Source: Ceratotherium simum simum (Eukaryota; Chordata; Mammalia; Perissodactyla; Rhinocerotidae). Taken from it: 64,000 bases of DNA. The notes under the pieces were generated by a model that saw only the letters and a program-made list of their open reading frames with translations, ran no database searches and was not told where the DNA came from. Positions within the stretch are counted from its first letter, which is position 1; the number at the start of each line of letters is the position of its first letter. The position numbers were made by a program, and so were the translations under genes. Below, piece by piece: positions 50,230 through 59,494 of the stretch. The stretch covers positions 8,979,457 to 9,043,456 of the forward strand of contig NW_004454179.1 in assembly GCF_000283155.1 (NCBI RefSeq). Reading direction: 5' to 3'.

Positions 50230-50880
50230 AGTTTTCGTTACCAGTTCGCGGCCTGGGAGACTCGGCTGCCCAGCGAAAGGCCCGCAGCAGGGACAAGGAC
50301 AACCCGGCGAGCCCCCTTTGCGTAATCACGTCAGGAGTCCCACTCTCCTGTGTCTCCTTGCCCGCAGCTACCAGCTTTTCCCCAAACTTCCCCCACCCCG
50401 CAAGAATGGGAAGCAAGTTTCTCACCATCCTCATAGTTTTTCAGATAGTAATCCGGGCCGGGACCCCCGCGGCTTTTCGCTGGGTTCCTCAGGTTCTGAA
50501 ACTGCAGAAAATCGGTCCTTTTGCCCCCGAAGCGCAGAAAGGCGGGCGCAAGTCCCCGGGCCAGAGTCACCAGACGCTTGGAGCTGCAGGGGTAGAGAAA
50601 GAGAGAGGAAAGGATCCGGGGGGGAAGGAGAGAGGGGGCGAGGCACCGAGCAAGGCCCTCTTCCCACTCTCTGCGAGCACCTTGCCGAGGCTAGGGGGCT
50701 CTGTGTCCGCCCCAGCCCAACGCCCGCGCGGGCCTCTGGCCGCTCCGCGGCGTCTCGCGTGCGCCCGGCGCCCCAGCCCGCCCTGCCCTCAGCCGCCTGG
50801 CTTGCGGGGGCTACGCCTTCTGCGCCCAGCCGGCCGCGGCCCCCTCCCTCAGAAGCCCAGACGCTGCTCGCCAAAGGTAC
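50230..50880. promoter_or_regulatory. CpG-rich island over HPSE2 exon 2
   Basis: GC- and CpG-dense sequence (for example around 50.70-50.86 kb) begins just right of the AT-rich intron 2 DNA and covers exon 2 and the last part of intron 1. It accounts for the long stop-free frames on both strands here. It may be an extension of the promoter island or an intragenic regulatory island. Confidence 0.7.
50426..50583 (-). CDS. HPSE2: HPSE2 exon 2 (heparanase-2)
   Basis: This 158-bp internal exon completes Ser97 and encodes the next 52 residues plus one base. Seen: it opens SSKRLVTLARGLAPAFLRF, continues through GGKRTDFLQFQNLRNP, and ends PDYYLKNYED. The acceptor is a long pyrimidine tract ending ctacccctgcag (on the minus strand), and the donor is GAGGATG followed by gtgagaaac, giving a phase-1 intron. 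Reading frame and phase join exactly to exon 1. Known: this region belongs to the N-terminal segment of the heparanase fold that precedes the linker in active heparanase; the LRFGG-type motif is shared with heparanase-1. The exon lies inside a CpG-rich stretch about 3 kb downstream of exon 1. Exon 3 is not in the window; I looked leftward for the expected next segment and did not see it, which fits the very large introns of this gene. Confidence 0.95.
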
Positions 50881-51952
50881 TTCTTTTCAAAGGGTTAGAT
50901 TGTGTTTATTAACAGAGTGTGCGTATGGGGTGAGGAGGACACTTCTGCTGAGAACACGAGGCTACGGCGCAGTTGGCCGGCTTCTGCCACTGCCGGGAAA
51001 GCGCTCCTGGCAGAGACGCGCAGCGCACGGACCTGGGGCCTCAGACTTTTGCCAAACTTCTAGGCTGAAGGCCGGGATCTGCCTCCTCGCCCCAGGGACA
51101 CCGCAACCTCAGTGGAGAAGGTGAAACCTGCCTTCTTTCTCTCAGACCAGGCACTTGAGCTCAAGTTGATTCTGACTTTTTTTTAATGCCAAAGTTAATT
51201 TTCCTTTTCCACTGCCTTATAACAACCGCATCCATCTCCCAAATCCCTGGGCAAGAGAGACTGCCGGGGCAAATCCTTGCCTCTCTGAGAACACTCCCCA
51301 CCCCCGCCTTGCACAGTAAAACAATGTCTCTCTGGCCCCTGAAATAATTCAGCCTGATCTCAGGAAAGGTAACATCCTTCTCTCCATACCCCGAGTTGGG
51401 CTCCATCTTTTTTACTTCCCACTTGGGGCCGTTTGGAAGCGCTGGGGAACGTAAAGTTTGCTGAAAAGTGGACCCTACGCGTCGGAGGAGACTCGAGAAG
51501 CACCAGAACAGCAGCATTTACATCTATTTAGGGTCAGGATTTCCATAAACAGGTTCTTAAAAAGCCGAACGCTGCAACTTCGGGAAGGGATAGAGAAGCA
51601 GCATCACAGATCAGCTGAGTTCCGGATCTGAAGGTTATTTTTAACGCTTTACTGGTTCAGCTTCTGAAAATCCAAATCCAAATGAAGAAACTAGAGAGTA
51701 TCATAAATGAGGCGGAAACAGAGAGAAAAAAAACCGGAGACTCCACTTTCGGAGAGTTTCTGACAAGAGTCGTGGCCGCCCCGAGAAGTCTGGTGGCCGG
51801 AAGGGTTTGGCCAAGGACTCCAGGACTCCGCGTTCCAGGGCAGGCGTAGTCCGGCGTCGCGTGGGCTCGCGGCGGGCAGAGGAGACGTTTGCAAGAGTCC
51901 AGCTCCGCGGAAACCACATTTCCAACAACTGTCCATCCGGAAGCCTGCACAG

Positions 51953-51963
51953 CCAATGCAAAT
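51953..51963 (+). promoter_or_regulatory. Overlapping CCAAT box and POU octamer
   Basis: CCAAT (51953-51957) overlaps a perfect octamer ATGCAAAT (51956-51963) inside the CpG-rich part of intron 1. The octamer is the known POU/OCT site and CCAAT the NF-Y site. Function here is inference. Confidence 0.5.
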
Positions 51964-52045
51964 GCGCCCCGCCACGGCTTCTTCCCCGAAAAGCTCCCTT
52001 CCAGAATCTTTTCTGCGGCAAGCATTTAGCGCGAACGGGATAGTT

Positions 52046-52065
52046 AAAAAAAAGGGGGGGGGGGG
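52046..52065 (+). repeat. A8-G12 homopolymer junction
   Basis: Eight A followed by twelve G in intron 1. A single-strand G12 run is unusual, a likely site of length error or polymorphism, and a possible G-quadruplex former. Confidence 0.8.
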
Positions 52066-52257
52066 ACCTGAAGAAGTCCGCATAGCTGGAGAAGGGCAAC
52101 GCAAGTGGGGCAAATATTTCGGAAAACTCCTGTCACCCTCCACACTCGGACGAGCTCAGAGACGCGCTCTGCAGAGCTTCCGAGGAGGAAGCTGGGCCGC
52201 GCGGAGCTGTTCCCGCCCTCCCAGCGGAGGCATGGGCTCGAACAGAAATGGCCTCGG

Positions 52258-52283
52258 CAGCAGCAGCAGCAGCAGCCGCCGCC
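52258..52283 (+). repeat. CAG6 followed by CCG trinucleotide tract
   Basis: Six CAG units (52258-52275) run directly into ccgccgcc. Short and probably harmless at this length. It explains poly-Gln/poly-Ser-like strings in spurious reading frames. Confidence 0.85.
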
Positions 52284-52304
52284 ACTCAGTCCTCCGGCAA
52301 CGCT

Positions 52305-52353
52305 CGCTCCACGTGGAAGGAGCGCTCCACGTGGAAGGAGCGCTCCACGTGGC
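52305..52353. promoter_or_regulatory. Three CACGTG E-boxes in an 18-bp tandem array
   Basis: CACGTG occurs at 52310-52315, 52328-52333 and 52346-52351, exactly 18 bp apart, in the repeated unit cgctccacgtggaaggag. The array alternates two palindromes, CCACGTGG and GGAGCGCTCC. CACGTG is the known core for MYC/MAX, USF and related bHLH-ZIP factors. The equal spacing places the sites about 1.7 helical turns apart. Confidence 0.8.
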
Positions 52354-53158
52354 GCCTGTCGCTACCTGCCGCGTCCGCTGACCCCGCCGAGCCGAGGAGA
52401 CCCGGAGACTGAGCGGCCGGCGCACGCGAGAAGCAAAACTCGAATTTCGCAAGGAGTGAAAAATACTCACGAAAGACGCGCAGCGGACTCGGCCTCTGGG
52501 CAGAGAAGTGGGACTGAGAGCGCTCAGGGCTCTTCGAGGGAGACCGCCGCTGAGGCTCCAACTTGAAGGGAGTTTTTAAAAATTCAACACTTGGATTCGA
52601 TATTGCAGAAGATTTATTTATTTCTTTTTTTACACTGCAACTCTGTCCCTAATGGGAAGGGATCGTGGTTGCCTAACTGCTGAACAGTAACAACTCAAGG
52701 AGAGTGAGTCCAGTTAGATTCCAAGCCCTAGAGTTGAGAGGGAGTCGGTGATCATAAACCTCCAGGTTTGCTAATCCGCCGGTGCTAGGTTCAGACCTCC
52801 GAAACATCCCCGGAGTATTTCTAGGACCCTTTCCGTTCTCCTTATATATGCTGTGACCGGAGCGAGGATTTTTTTTTTTTTTTCTTTAAAGAAAAACTAA
52901 ACTATGCAGTTACCGCAGGAGATTTAAGGAGGAGGGACTGGGGGCCATTTGATCTATAAAAAGCGTCTTACAAAGTCCTGAAGTCTGGAGACAACAGCGG
53001 AGGATATAAAATAAAATTTTAAAAATCCGATCCAACTTGCCCACCGTTCAAGCCTCCTGCTTAAATTCGTTTTCCGTCTGGAAGTGGGAGAGAACAGACG
53101 AAGCGATCTTTCCGTGGAAAATTCCACTTTCGTGCGATCCCGGCTTAAACACTCACAG

Positions 53159-53193
53159 ACACGCACTCTCTCTCACACACACACACACACACC
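53159..53193 (+). repeat. CT/CA microsatellite in intron 1
   Basis: A short CT run leads into about ten CA units, roughly 0.4 kb downstream of exon 1 in the sense of HPSE2. Confidence 0.85.
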
Positions 53194-53572
53194 CATTCCT
53201 CTCGGGTCTTTGTTGCTCAAGATCATCTCTTCGCTTTTGCAACTTCCCTGAACTTCTTGCTTCTTTATCAGAAGGAGACAGGGAGGCTAATTGTGGATAT
53301 ATGTAAGCACAACATTTTTTCAGTCATAACTGATAAGTTTCTGAAATGCCTTCTGCATTGCAAACATGTGCATCTTAATAGAAAACATTGCTTTTCTCAA
53401 TCACCAGTTACAGCCTCACAGCAAATATTCCAGGAGGAGGAAAACCTCCTTTCTTCTCTGAGAGATCCGCTTGGCTTATTTTCTTCTTCTTCCCCCTTTG
53501 GAATGGGGGGTTGGAAGGGGTGGGGGTTGTTACTTAAAAAAAAAAAATGATCCATCGAAGCCCCTGCCTTAC

Positions 53573-53862
53573 CTTAAGAAATCGAGCCAGCCATCATGAA
53601 TGATGGACGGATCCAGCTGCAGAGAGAGGAAGTTCTCATTGACTGTCCTGACTGGGTTCTTGGTGCTCACATCAAGTAGAATCAGAGTCTTTTCCTTCAA
53701 ACCTGAAGCTCTGTCTACAGGCAAGGGTCTCCTGTCTCCAGCTTGGGAGGAAAGGGAGAGATGGAGCAACAGAGCCAAGAAGAGAGCCACCGGGGCTAGG
53801 CACGCGGGGGGGCGGGAGTTGCTGGAGGGCATGGCTTCAGGGAAGGCACAGAGCACCCTCAT
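53573..53862 (-). CDS. HPSE2: HPSE2 exon 1 (heparanase-2, N-terminal part)
   Basis: This exon encodes residues 1-96 plus two bases of codon 97 of heparanase-2. Seen: the protein begins MRVLCAFPEAMPSSN, has a hydrophobic core at about residues 25-37 (VALFLALLLHLSL) and a plausible signal-peptidase site after SSQA (about residue 41). It then continues through KTLILLDVSTKNP and ends HDGWLDFL. The 3' end is TTCTTAAG followed by the donor GTAAGG, giving a phase-2 intron. Known: HPSE2 is a secreted or cell-surface member of the GH79 heparanase family that binds heparan sulfate without detectable heparanase activity; human loss-of-function mutations cause urofacial (Ochoa) syndrome. The text matches the mammalian protein closely, with no frameshift. 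The start is the first in-frame ATG, as in the human protein; a second ATG at codon 11 has better context. The rest of the gene lies to the left, outside the window. Confidence 0.96.
53830..53832 (-). promoter_or_regulatory. HPSE2: Second in-frame HPSE2 start codon (codon 11)
   Basis: The upstream ATG at 53862-53860 sits in ttta-ATG-A, with T at -3 and A at +4, a weak context. The codon-11 ATG sits in gaagcc-ATG-C with G at -3, a good context. Starting here still leaves a complete signal peptide (hydrophobic core about 15 residues in). Initiation at either site would give the same mature protein after cleavage (inference). Confidence 0.6.
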
Positions 53863-55110
53863 TAAATCCCTCTGATTTAAACCTCTTCCTACAGGGTCTC
53901 GCTGGTGACTAATTGTCCTTATCTAAAGTGTGTGTCTGTCTGCCTTTTTCCCCCCTTTTTTTCCCTTCCTTTTTCCCCCCTTCTCTCACTCTTTTTTTTT
54001 TTTTTTTTTTTCTTCTTCTTCAGTGTTTTGGTGCTGGTGGAGCGAACTCACGCCCCTAGCCAGCCTTCTCAGCGACTCGTGCCAAGAGTACTCGTTCACC
54101 AGGACCGCCCCTTTAAGAGATTTCGACTGCAGACATTTTTTAACTTTTTAAAGGTAAGGGGGTGTGGGGAGAGGCGGGATGTAGGAGGAAGGGGTGGTGT
54201 TGTACCCTCCTGATTTAACCCTCTAGGGTCAGAAAGCGGAGGAAGGGATCGAAACAGTACTGTTGTAACGTTTGGGGTACGGCGTTGGGGTCTTGTTTTA
54301 CTTTCCACGCTGCGAGGCTCCGGGATGGGCGGTTCTAGCTCCGACCCTCACACTACAGCCCCACGCCCGCCGCGGGCGCGCTGGGGTAAAGAGTCCGCAC
54401 CGGCCGCGCGCCTGTTTGTCCTGACAGCGTCAGGCATATCGTCCGCTCCGGGCCTTCCTTTTGGGTTGAAGCAGCAAAAGCAAGGGTGATTAAGTTGCAG
54501 AAGGGTCCTGCGGCGGCGACTGTGATTCTTGCCACAGCATAGAGCGCAGAGCGAGACTCCATGCACACAAGTCTGGACCTCTGCGATGCGCTGGGCAACC
54601 ACACAGACGCATCCTCTGACTTCGACAGGGCAAAAGGTAGCCAGAAGGAATACATGGAGTGACCAGGTCAAAGGGCTTATCTTCCCGTGAGGGCAAAAGA
54701 TCCCAGACTAGGCGTGGCTCCGTTCTGCTTTGCATCCGAGGTGAAAGTGTCTTGGGGGCTCCAATATTTGCTGACTTAGGCCAAACCAAAGCAACCTTGT
54801 CTGTATTTGGAGAGTCTGGGCGGCGCTGCACGCCTTTGAGCCACTGCTTGACCACTCTAGGGAACAAGCAGAGCCGCTCCTCCAGCCCCTCCTCGAGGTC
54901 GACCCTGGGCTTGCCCCTCCTGCGGGGACGGACGCCCTTATGGTGCCGGAGAGGTACAGACAGACACAGCTACGTTTTCAAACTCGGCCTGGGGTCACAG
55001 CCAGAGTTCGCCCGCACATAGCTCCTGGATGCGCGAGAACAGCCGGGAGCCGCGCGGTGCACCACCCGCCCCAGCTCATGGAGCCCTGAACCACAGCATC
55101 TCTCAGATCG
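53863..55110 (-). promoter_or_regulatory. HPSE2: HPSE2 5' flank and CpG-rich promoter region
   Basis: Position directly upstream of exon 1 makes this the likely HPSE2 promoter. Seen: CpG-dense blocks around 54.30-54.43 kb and 54.87-55.10 kb, GC boxes GGCGGG at 54173-54178 and GGGCGG at 54327-54332, and no convincing TATA box on the minus strand close to exon 1. The transcription start cannot be fixed from sequence alone. Confidence 0.6.
53943..54021 (+). repeat. Homopyrimidine/homopurine tract upstream of HPSE2
   Basis: 79 bp of pure C/T on the plus strand with a single A at 53988, including a T20 run (53992-54011) and C6 blocks. On the HPSE2 sense strand it is a purine tract about 80-160 nt 5' of the start codon, so it lies in the 5' UTR or core promoter. 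Such tracts can adopt triplex DNA and are length-polymorphic. Confidence 0.85.
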
Positions 55111-55805
55111 AGCCCGGGTCCCAAACTAAAGCGCTGGGAAAAGGCCAGGTAGAGTGTGCTGCAGTCACACCGTTGGGCCCCACTTTCAGCTGCTTTGTGG
55201 AACAAAACGGGTCTTCCACTTGGCAGATGAGAACTACTTTATGCAGTGAGGGTACACATGAGCGTCCCAGGGCCTCCTGATATCAAACAGGCAAAACTCG
55301 AAAATGCAGAGCAAAGGTTTTCCCGAAGGGTGGAGGTGCAAAGGGCAGTCTCAGAGCTGCCGGACAAACATTGAAATGGCAACCTGTCTCCCCTAACCTC
55401 CTCCCCCAAGATAGGATGAAGGAATCTGGGAAGGACTGGAGTAGACGACCTTCAACTGAGGTTCCCTGAGGAGCTTTTACCAAACTAAGCGATCAAGAAA
55501 TCCAGAGGTTAAGTTGGGTTAGACTGGGAAGTGCCATGAAGACCTTCTAGAAGTAGGACTGCATAAAATGAGGCCAAAGGAGAAAGAAAATCCAAGGCAT
55601 ATCATTTAAAGATGATTTTAAAAACCAAGATGTTACATACTGGAGTCTTAGATGTGGGCTCCAGCCCTAAGATCTGCTTCCTTCAGTTCCTGAAAATTTC
55701 TAACACTCCTAGATCCTTTAGAACATAGACGTGTTTCTGTGTGTGGGTGTGTGGTATGGTAGAAGTTCTAGTAAAAATTGTAATTTTAAAATGTGCACTG
55801 AGCAC
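55111..55805. other. Upstream flank, nothing recognised
   Basis: CpG density falls off to the right; no gene on either strand. Confidence 0.5.
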
Positions 55806-55809
55806 CTCC

Positions 55810-55915
55810 TAGAGATGGTGATAGTCTGGTGAGCAAAGATTTTTATTTATCTTTATATCTCTAGACCCAAGCACTTAGTAGGCACAATAAATGTCTGTGA
55901 AATAAATTAATGTTA
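55810..55915 (+). mobile_element. L2 LINE terminal fragment
   Basis: atctctagacccaagcactt, agtaggcacaataaatgtct. Confidence 0.7.
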
Positions 55916-55919
55916 AATC

Positions 55920-57760
55920 AAATCATGCTCAATGCACTAAAATCATATATTGCTCTCAAGAAGAATGTGAAAAAATACCTTTATTTGTCACAGTAAACTT
56001 GGTTTTAGGTTTCTGTTCAGTAATTTGTTTTTCCAGTTATTAGTATTTTCCTGATCATCTCCTTCAGGAAATACTTTCTTGCAAATTCAGAAGCCATTAG
56101 TTTATTTCTATATCCAGAATTAAAACCAATTATATGTTTTTAACAAGGAGCCAGATGTTCCAAGGGCCTAAACACCCCCTGGCTTAAAAGTGAATGTACT
56201 TTTAGAAGCCACATTAATCAGGACCAGTGGAAGACCACTTAAATATAGAAATCGTCTATCCACTAGATGTCCAAAATTAATGTACCTTTCAAAAGTATCT
56301 ACTCTTGTAACTAAAGATGAACCTAAGTATAATGTGAATCTGCTTAATTATAAATTTTATCTATTTGCTTACTGACCCAACTATTCTGTAATTGTTTGGT
56401 GGCCTAGTTACTTTAACCAATATTTAATGCTTTTATAAAGACCTGTATGTGGTATAAAAATCAAAACCAACAAAACAAAGTGCATTTTTCTTATGCCCTG
56501 ATGAAAACCATCTCTCTAGCCATTGAAATTCTATAGTCATGGCCAGCCTCAGGACATGGGGCAAAGAAGGCAATTTAATAACATTTAAGGAGTTCCAGAT
56601 AGCCCTGGTTGACTCCCCGATGACCTGATTGTCTGGTCCTTTGGCCTAGTTTGGGTATAGATCTTCACAGGGCTACTCTTTCCAAATGGCACACCCCCCT
56701 CTCCCATATCATGGTTTTTGTCTTGCCTCTCATCTAATGGTAAATTATAGGCTGTAAGTAGCTCATTATTAATCTGTATTTTAGACTGATGTTTCTCTCC
56801 TGTCTTCTGAGTGCTGGGTAACAACCATCTGCATCTCTGTTCCATCTTAGATTGTAATTTCCTAAGGGACAAGAACTGGGCCTCTGTATAAAATATGAAT
56901 TATTGGGAACTAGATGCATTGAAGACTCCTTGGAAATGCTCTGCCTGGTGTTACTGAATGGTCCTTATAGATAAATTCCTTTGTTATCTAGGAGTCTAGG
57001 TTCCCAGACCTGTAAGAAATCTTGAAGATTATCTGCTTCAGTGATTTCTAGACTTTGGGATTTCAAAATAAATATTACGTAGTGGGGAAGAGCTGACATA
57101 TATTTGCCAACCTTTTATTTTGTCTAGTAAGGACCTTAAAAAAATCTATCAACTACTTATCACTATTACTTCCCAAAAGAAAAGAACATTTTAACAGCCA
57201 AAAAAAGCTGAAAAGATATGTCAAAATAAAGAGCAAATGTTTAAACTGAATAAATTTAGCTTCATGAAAAATCACTATATTATTTTTATCATTTCATCTC
57301 AGACCAGTGGAAATATGCCAGTGACCAAAATGGGTATTAGGACTGGTGACTGGGACTACTGATGTATCCTGTGTTTATGGCCAAATTTTACTTTGTAGCA
57401 TACAGTGTTGCTGCAACATGTGCATGCTTTTTAATATAGTCATCCTGACTACAGTAATTTCTTTCCACTCTTCCTATGCTTTTTTCTCATCTTTAGCCTG
57501 TCACAAACTCATTGACTTTATATGCCACCTCCCTCTCCTTCTATTAAGCATTCAAAGCCATAGTTATTTCTATGCCCATTTTCCCCTTCTAAGAAAACTA
57601 TACAAAGATATCTAATAGTGAGAAAAAAATTCTTTCCAACATAACTGGGACTGGGAAGCATGAAACTATAGCAGCCAGTCCACTGTCTCATCGCTACCTA
57701 TATACTTGCCCATGATGACTTCTATCTATCAAGATCTTATGGTCCAGGATGGTACTCAGG
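55920..57760. other. Intergenic DNA, nothing recognised
   Basis: Repeat-poor by eye and AT-rich; no gene recognised. Confidence 0.5.
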
Positions 57761-57764
57761 GCTA

Positions 57765-57975
57765 TCTCTGTTCTCTTATTAATCTTTTCAAATAACTCTG
57801 AGAGGTAGATATAATTCATTATTATATCTAATCTACCTATGAGAAAACTGAGACTCAGAGATGTTAAGCAACTTTCTCATGGTACACAGCTAATAAGTGG
57901 CAGCACAGGATTGAAACCCAGGGCCACCTGATTCTAAAGCTATATCTGTGTTCTTAACCACAAGACTCTACTGTA
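57765..57975 (-). mobile_element. MIRb SINE
   Basis: gagaaaactgagactcagag, gtacacagctaataagtggc, ggattgaaacccagggccac. Confidence 0.9.
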
Positions 57976-58014
57976 AGTGGCTAAATTACTGCATACCCTC
58001 TAACAACTTGTCAA

Positions 58015-58215
58015 TATAAAGTGGAAAAAACATTGGACTGGGAGTTGGAAGACCTGAGTTTAAGATCTGATTTTGCCAGATCCTAGCTTTGAAAACTTGG
58101 GTAAATTTTTTAACTGTTCTAAGCCTCAGCAGCCTACTCTGTAAAATTAATATAATATCCTAGAATAGAGTAAGAATCTAATAAAGTTATGTATAGAGAA
58201 ATTGCTGTATAAATT
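58015..58215 (+). mobile_element. MIR SINE fragment
   Basis: gaagacctgagtttaagatc, aactgttctaagcctcagca. Confidence 0.65.
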
Positions 58216-58219
58216 ATAA

Positions 58220-59000
58220 AATATTATACAACTGTGCTGTTTGTTTCTTGTTTATTCTTATTCCCTCTCTCCCACATTTGCCACATATACATCCCCTTAA
58301 TTGATGACTTGGGCAAGAATTAAGTTATACATAAATAACTTAGTGATAAACGTGAAAAAAAGGTCAACTCTATCTAATATGATGTCAATAAATGCAAAAA
58401 TAAAACAAGTACATACCACATATTTTTACCACGCAGGCTCTTCTGCCTGTGATTAGCATCTGAAAAAGGAAGAAAAGTTAAGTAGGTTTTACATGCCTCC
58501 TTCAATTTTCCACTAGGAGAGGGGAGTCAGGAGTGGGCAGAGGACAATGCTGGGGAATAACGAGGTATGTTGTTTTATCATCAAAGACTGTGTCTCTGTC
58601 CTGCTTGGAGAAGCAAGAGATGGCAACACTTTCTCCATATGGAAAGTTAAAGAGGAAAGGAATTTATAACTCTATGATTGTTCAATCTCATTATATAAGA
58701 AAACTCTAGCTGGATGGTTTTTGTTCTCATTGTTGCCATCAAGCAACAGATTTATGTGGGGAAGATCATAATCATAATAAATGTAGTTGACTCTAATGAG
58801 TTCATTTTGAAATCCCTTAGCATGTTTGGGAGTAGGGATGACAGTTATTTGAGGAACTGCTAAAGGTAGAAAACCAAGTAATGAAAAAGAGATTAAAATT
58901 ATTCACGTCTTATTAGTCACACCCACTGAAGAGTGATTTTATCAGCCTGGCCCATTTTGCCTTTTGTACATTCAGGAAAGTCCTGAAAATCATCATTTCA
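58220..59000. other. Intergenic DNA, nothing recognised
   Basis: No feature seen. Confidence 0.5.
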
Positions 59001-59004
59001 TACT

Positions 59005-59225
59005 GGAAATTGTACGGGCTTTGAAGTGCAATAGACTTTGATTAAAACCCAGTTCACAATTTACTGTCTGCTCATGTGACCAACAAGTCATTTATTCTTG
59101 CTGAGCCCCAACTGCCCCATCTATAAAATAGGCATAAGTATGCTTCCCTCCACATGTGTTGTGAGAATTAATAGTGGTAATGTCTTTAGTTCCTGGCACA
59201 TAGTTGCTACTCTACTATCATTTTC
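59005..59225 (+). mobile_element. MIR SINE fragment
   Basis: gggctttgaagtgcaataga, gccccaactgccccatctat, cctggcacatagttgctact. Confidence 0.75.
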
Positions 59226-59329
59226 ATTGGTTGGGTTTCATTGTGGAAATAAATGTAACTTGCATATATAAGGTAGGAAGAAATTATACACCTGAAATCT
59301 AAGGTCTTGAAATAGTATAATAATAACTA

Positions 59330-59490
59330 CATATATACTATCCCATTTTATGCTCATAGCATAGATAGGACAAACTTTATCCTCATAATTCAGGTAAGGA
59401 AATCAAGAGTCAAAAAGTTCAAAATGCTGTTTCTTGAAGAACCTGAGACTAAAGCCAGCTCTACTGACTGATAACTAGACTATGATTTTG
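59330..59490 (-). mobile_element. MIR SINE fragment
   Basis: tatcccattttatgctcata, cataattcaggtaaggaaat, gagactaaagccagctctac. Confidence 0.6.
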
Positions 59491-59494
59491 GTAT

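Larger units (their letters stand above)
1..50425 (-). other. HPSE2: HPSE2 intron 2, 5' part (truncated by window)
   Basis: Everything left of the exon 2 donor (GT at 50425-50424) is intron of HPSE2 by position. No further HPSE2 exon and no other protein-coding gene is recognisable. The content is mostly interspersed repeats. HPSE2 is known as a very large gene with introns of tens to hundreds of kb, so a >50 kb intron 2 is unremarkable. Confidence 0.85.
51770..52560. promoter_or_regulatory. CpG-rich island within HPSE2 intron 1
   Basis: A second dense CpG block between exons 1 and 2. It contains a CCAAT/octamer composite (51953-51963), an A8G12 homopolymer junction (52046-52065), a CAG6-CCG tract (52258-52283) and three CACGTG boxes (52310-52351). 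It contains no recognisable transposon. Role as intronic enhancer, alternative promoter or antisense promoter is inference. Confidence 0.6.
50584..53572 (-). other. HPSE2: HPSE2 intron 1
   Basis: A 2,989-bp GT-AG intron between exons 1 and 2, phase 2. It carries much CpG-rich sequence (about 51.77-52.56 kb and next to exon 2), a CA microsatellite, an A8G12 homopolymer junction and the CACGTG array. I recognise no LINE or SINE inside it, in contrast to intron 2, which suggests constrained regulatory DNA (inference). Confidence 0.92.

Noticed and set aside
50163..52566. Long plus- and minus-strand frames in CpG-rich DNA (for example 249, 268 and 153 codons) as possible proteins
   Set aside because: They overlap each other on both strands, are composed of Pro/Arg/Ser/Ala-rich low-complexity strings, and are explained by few stop codons in GC-rich DNA. 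Only the minus-strand HPSE2 exons are recognisable.
52955..52963. TATA box (tataaaaag) on the plus strand
   Set aside because: It points away from HPSE2, lies within intron 1, and no transcript or downstream coding region supports it.
53505..53526. G-quadruplex on the plus strand next to the exon 1 donor
   Set aside because: Only three G-runs of three or more are present (G6, G4, G5), so a stable three-tetrad quadruplex is not well supported.
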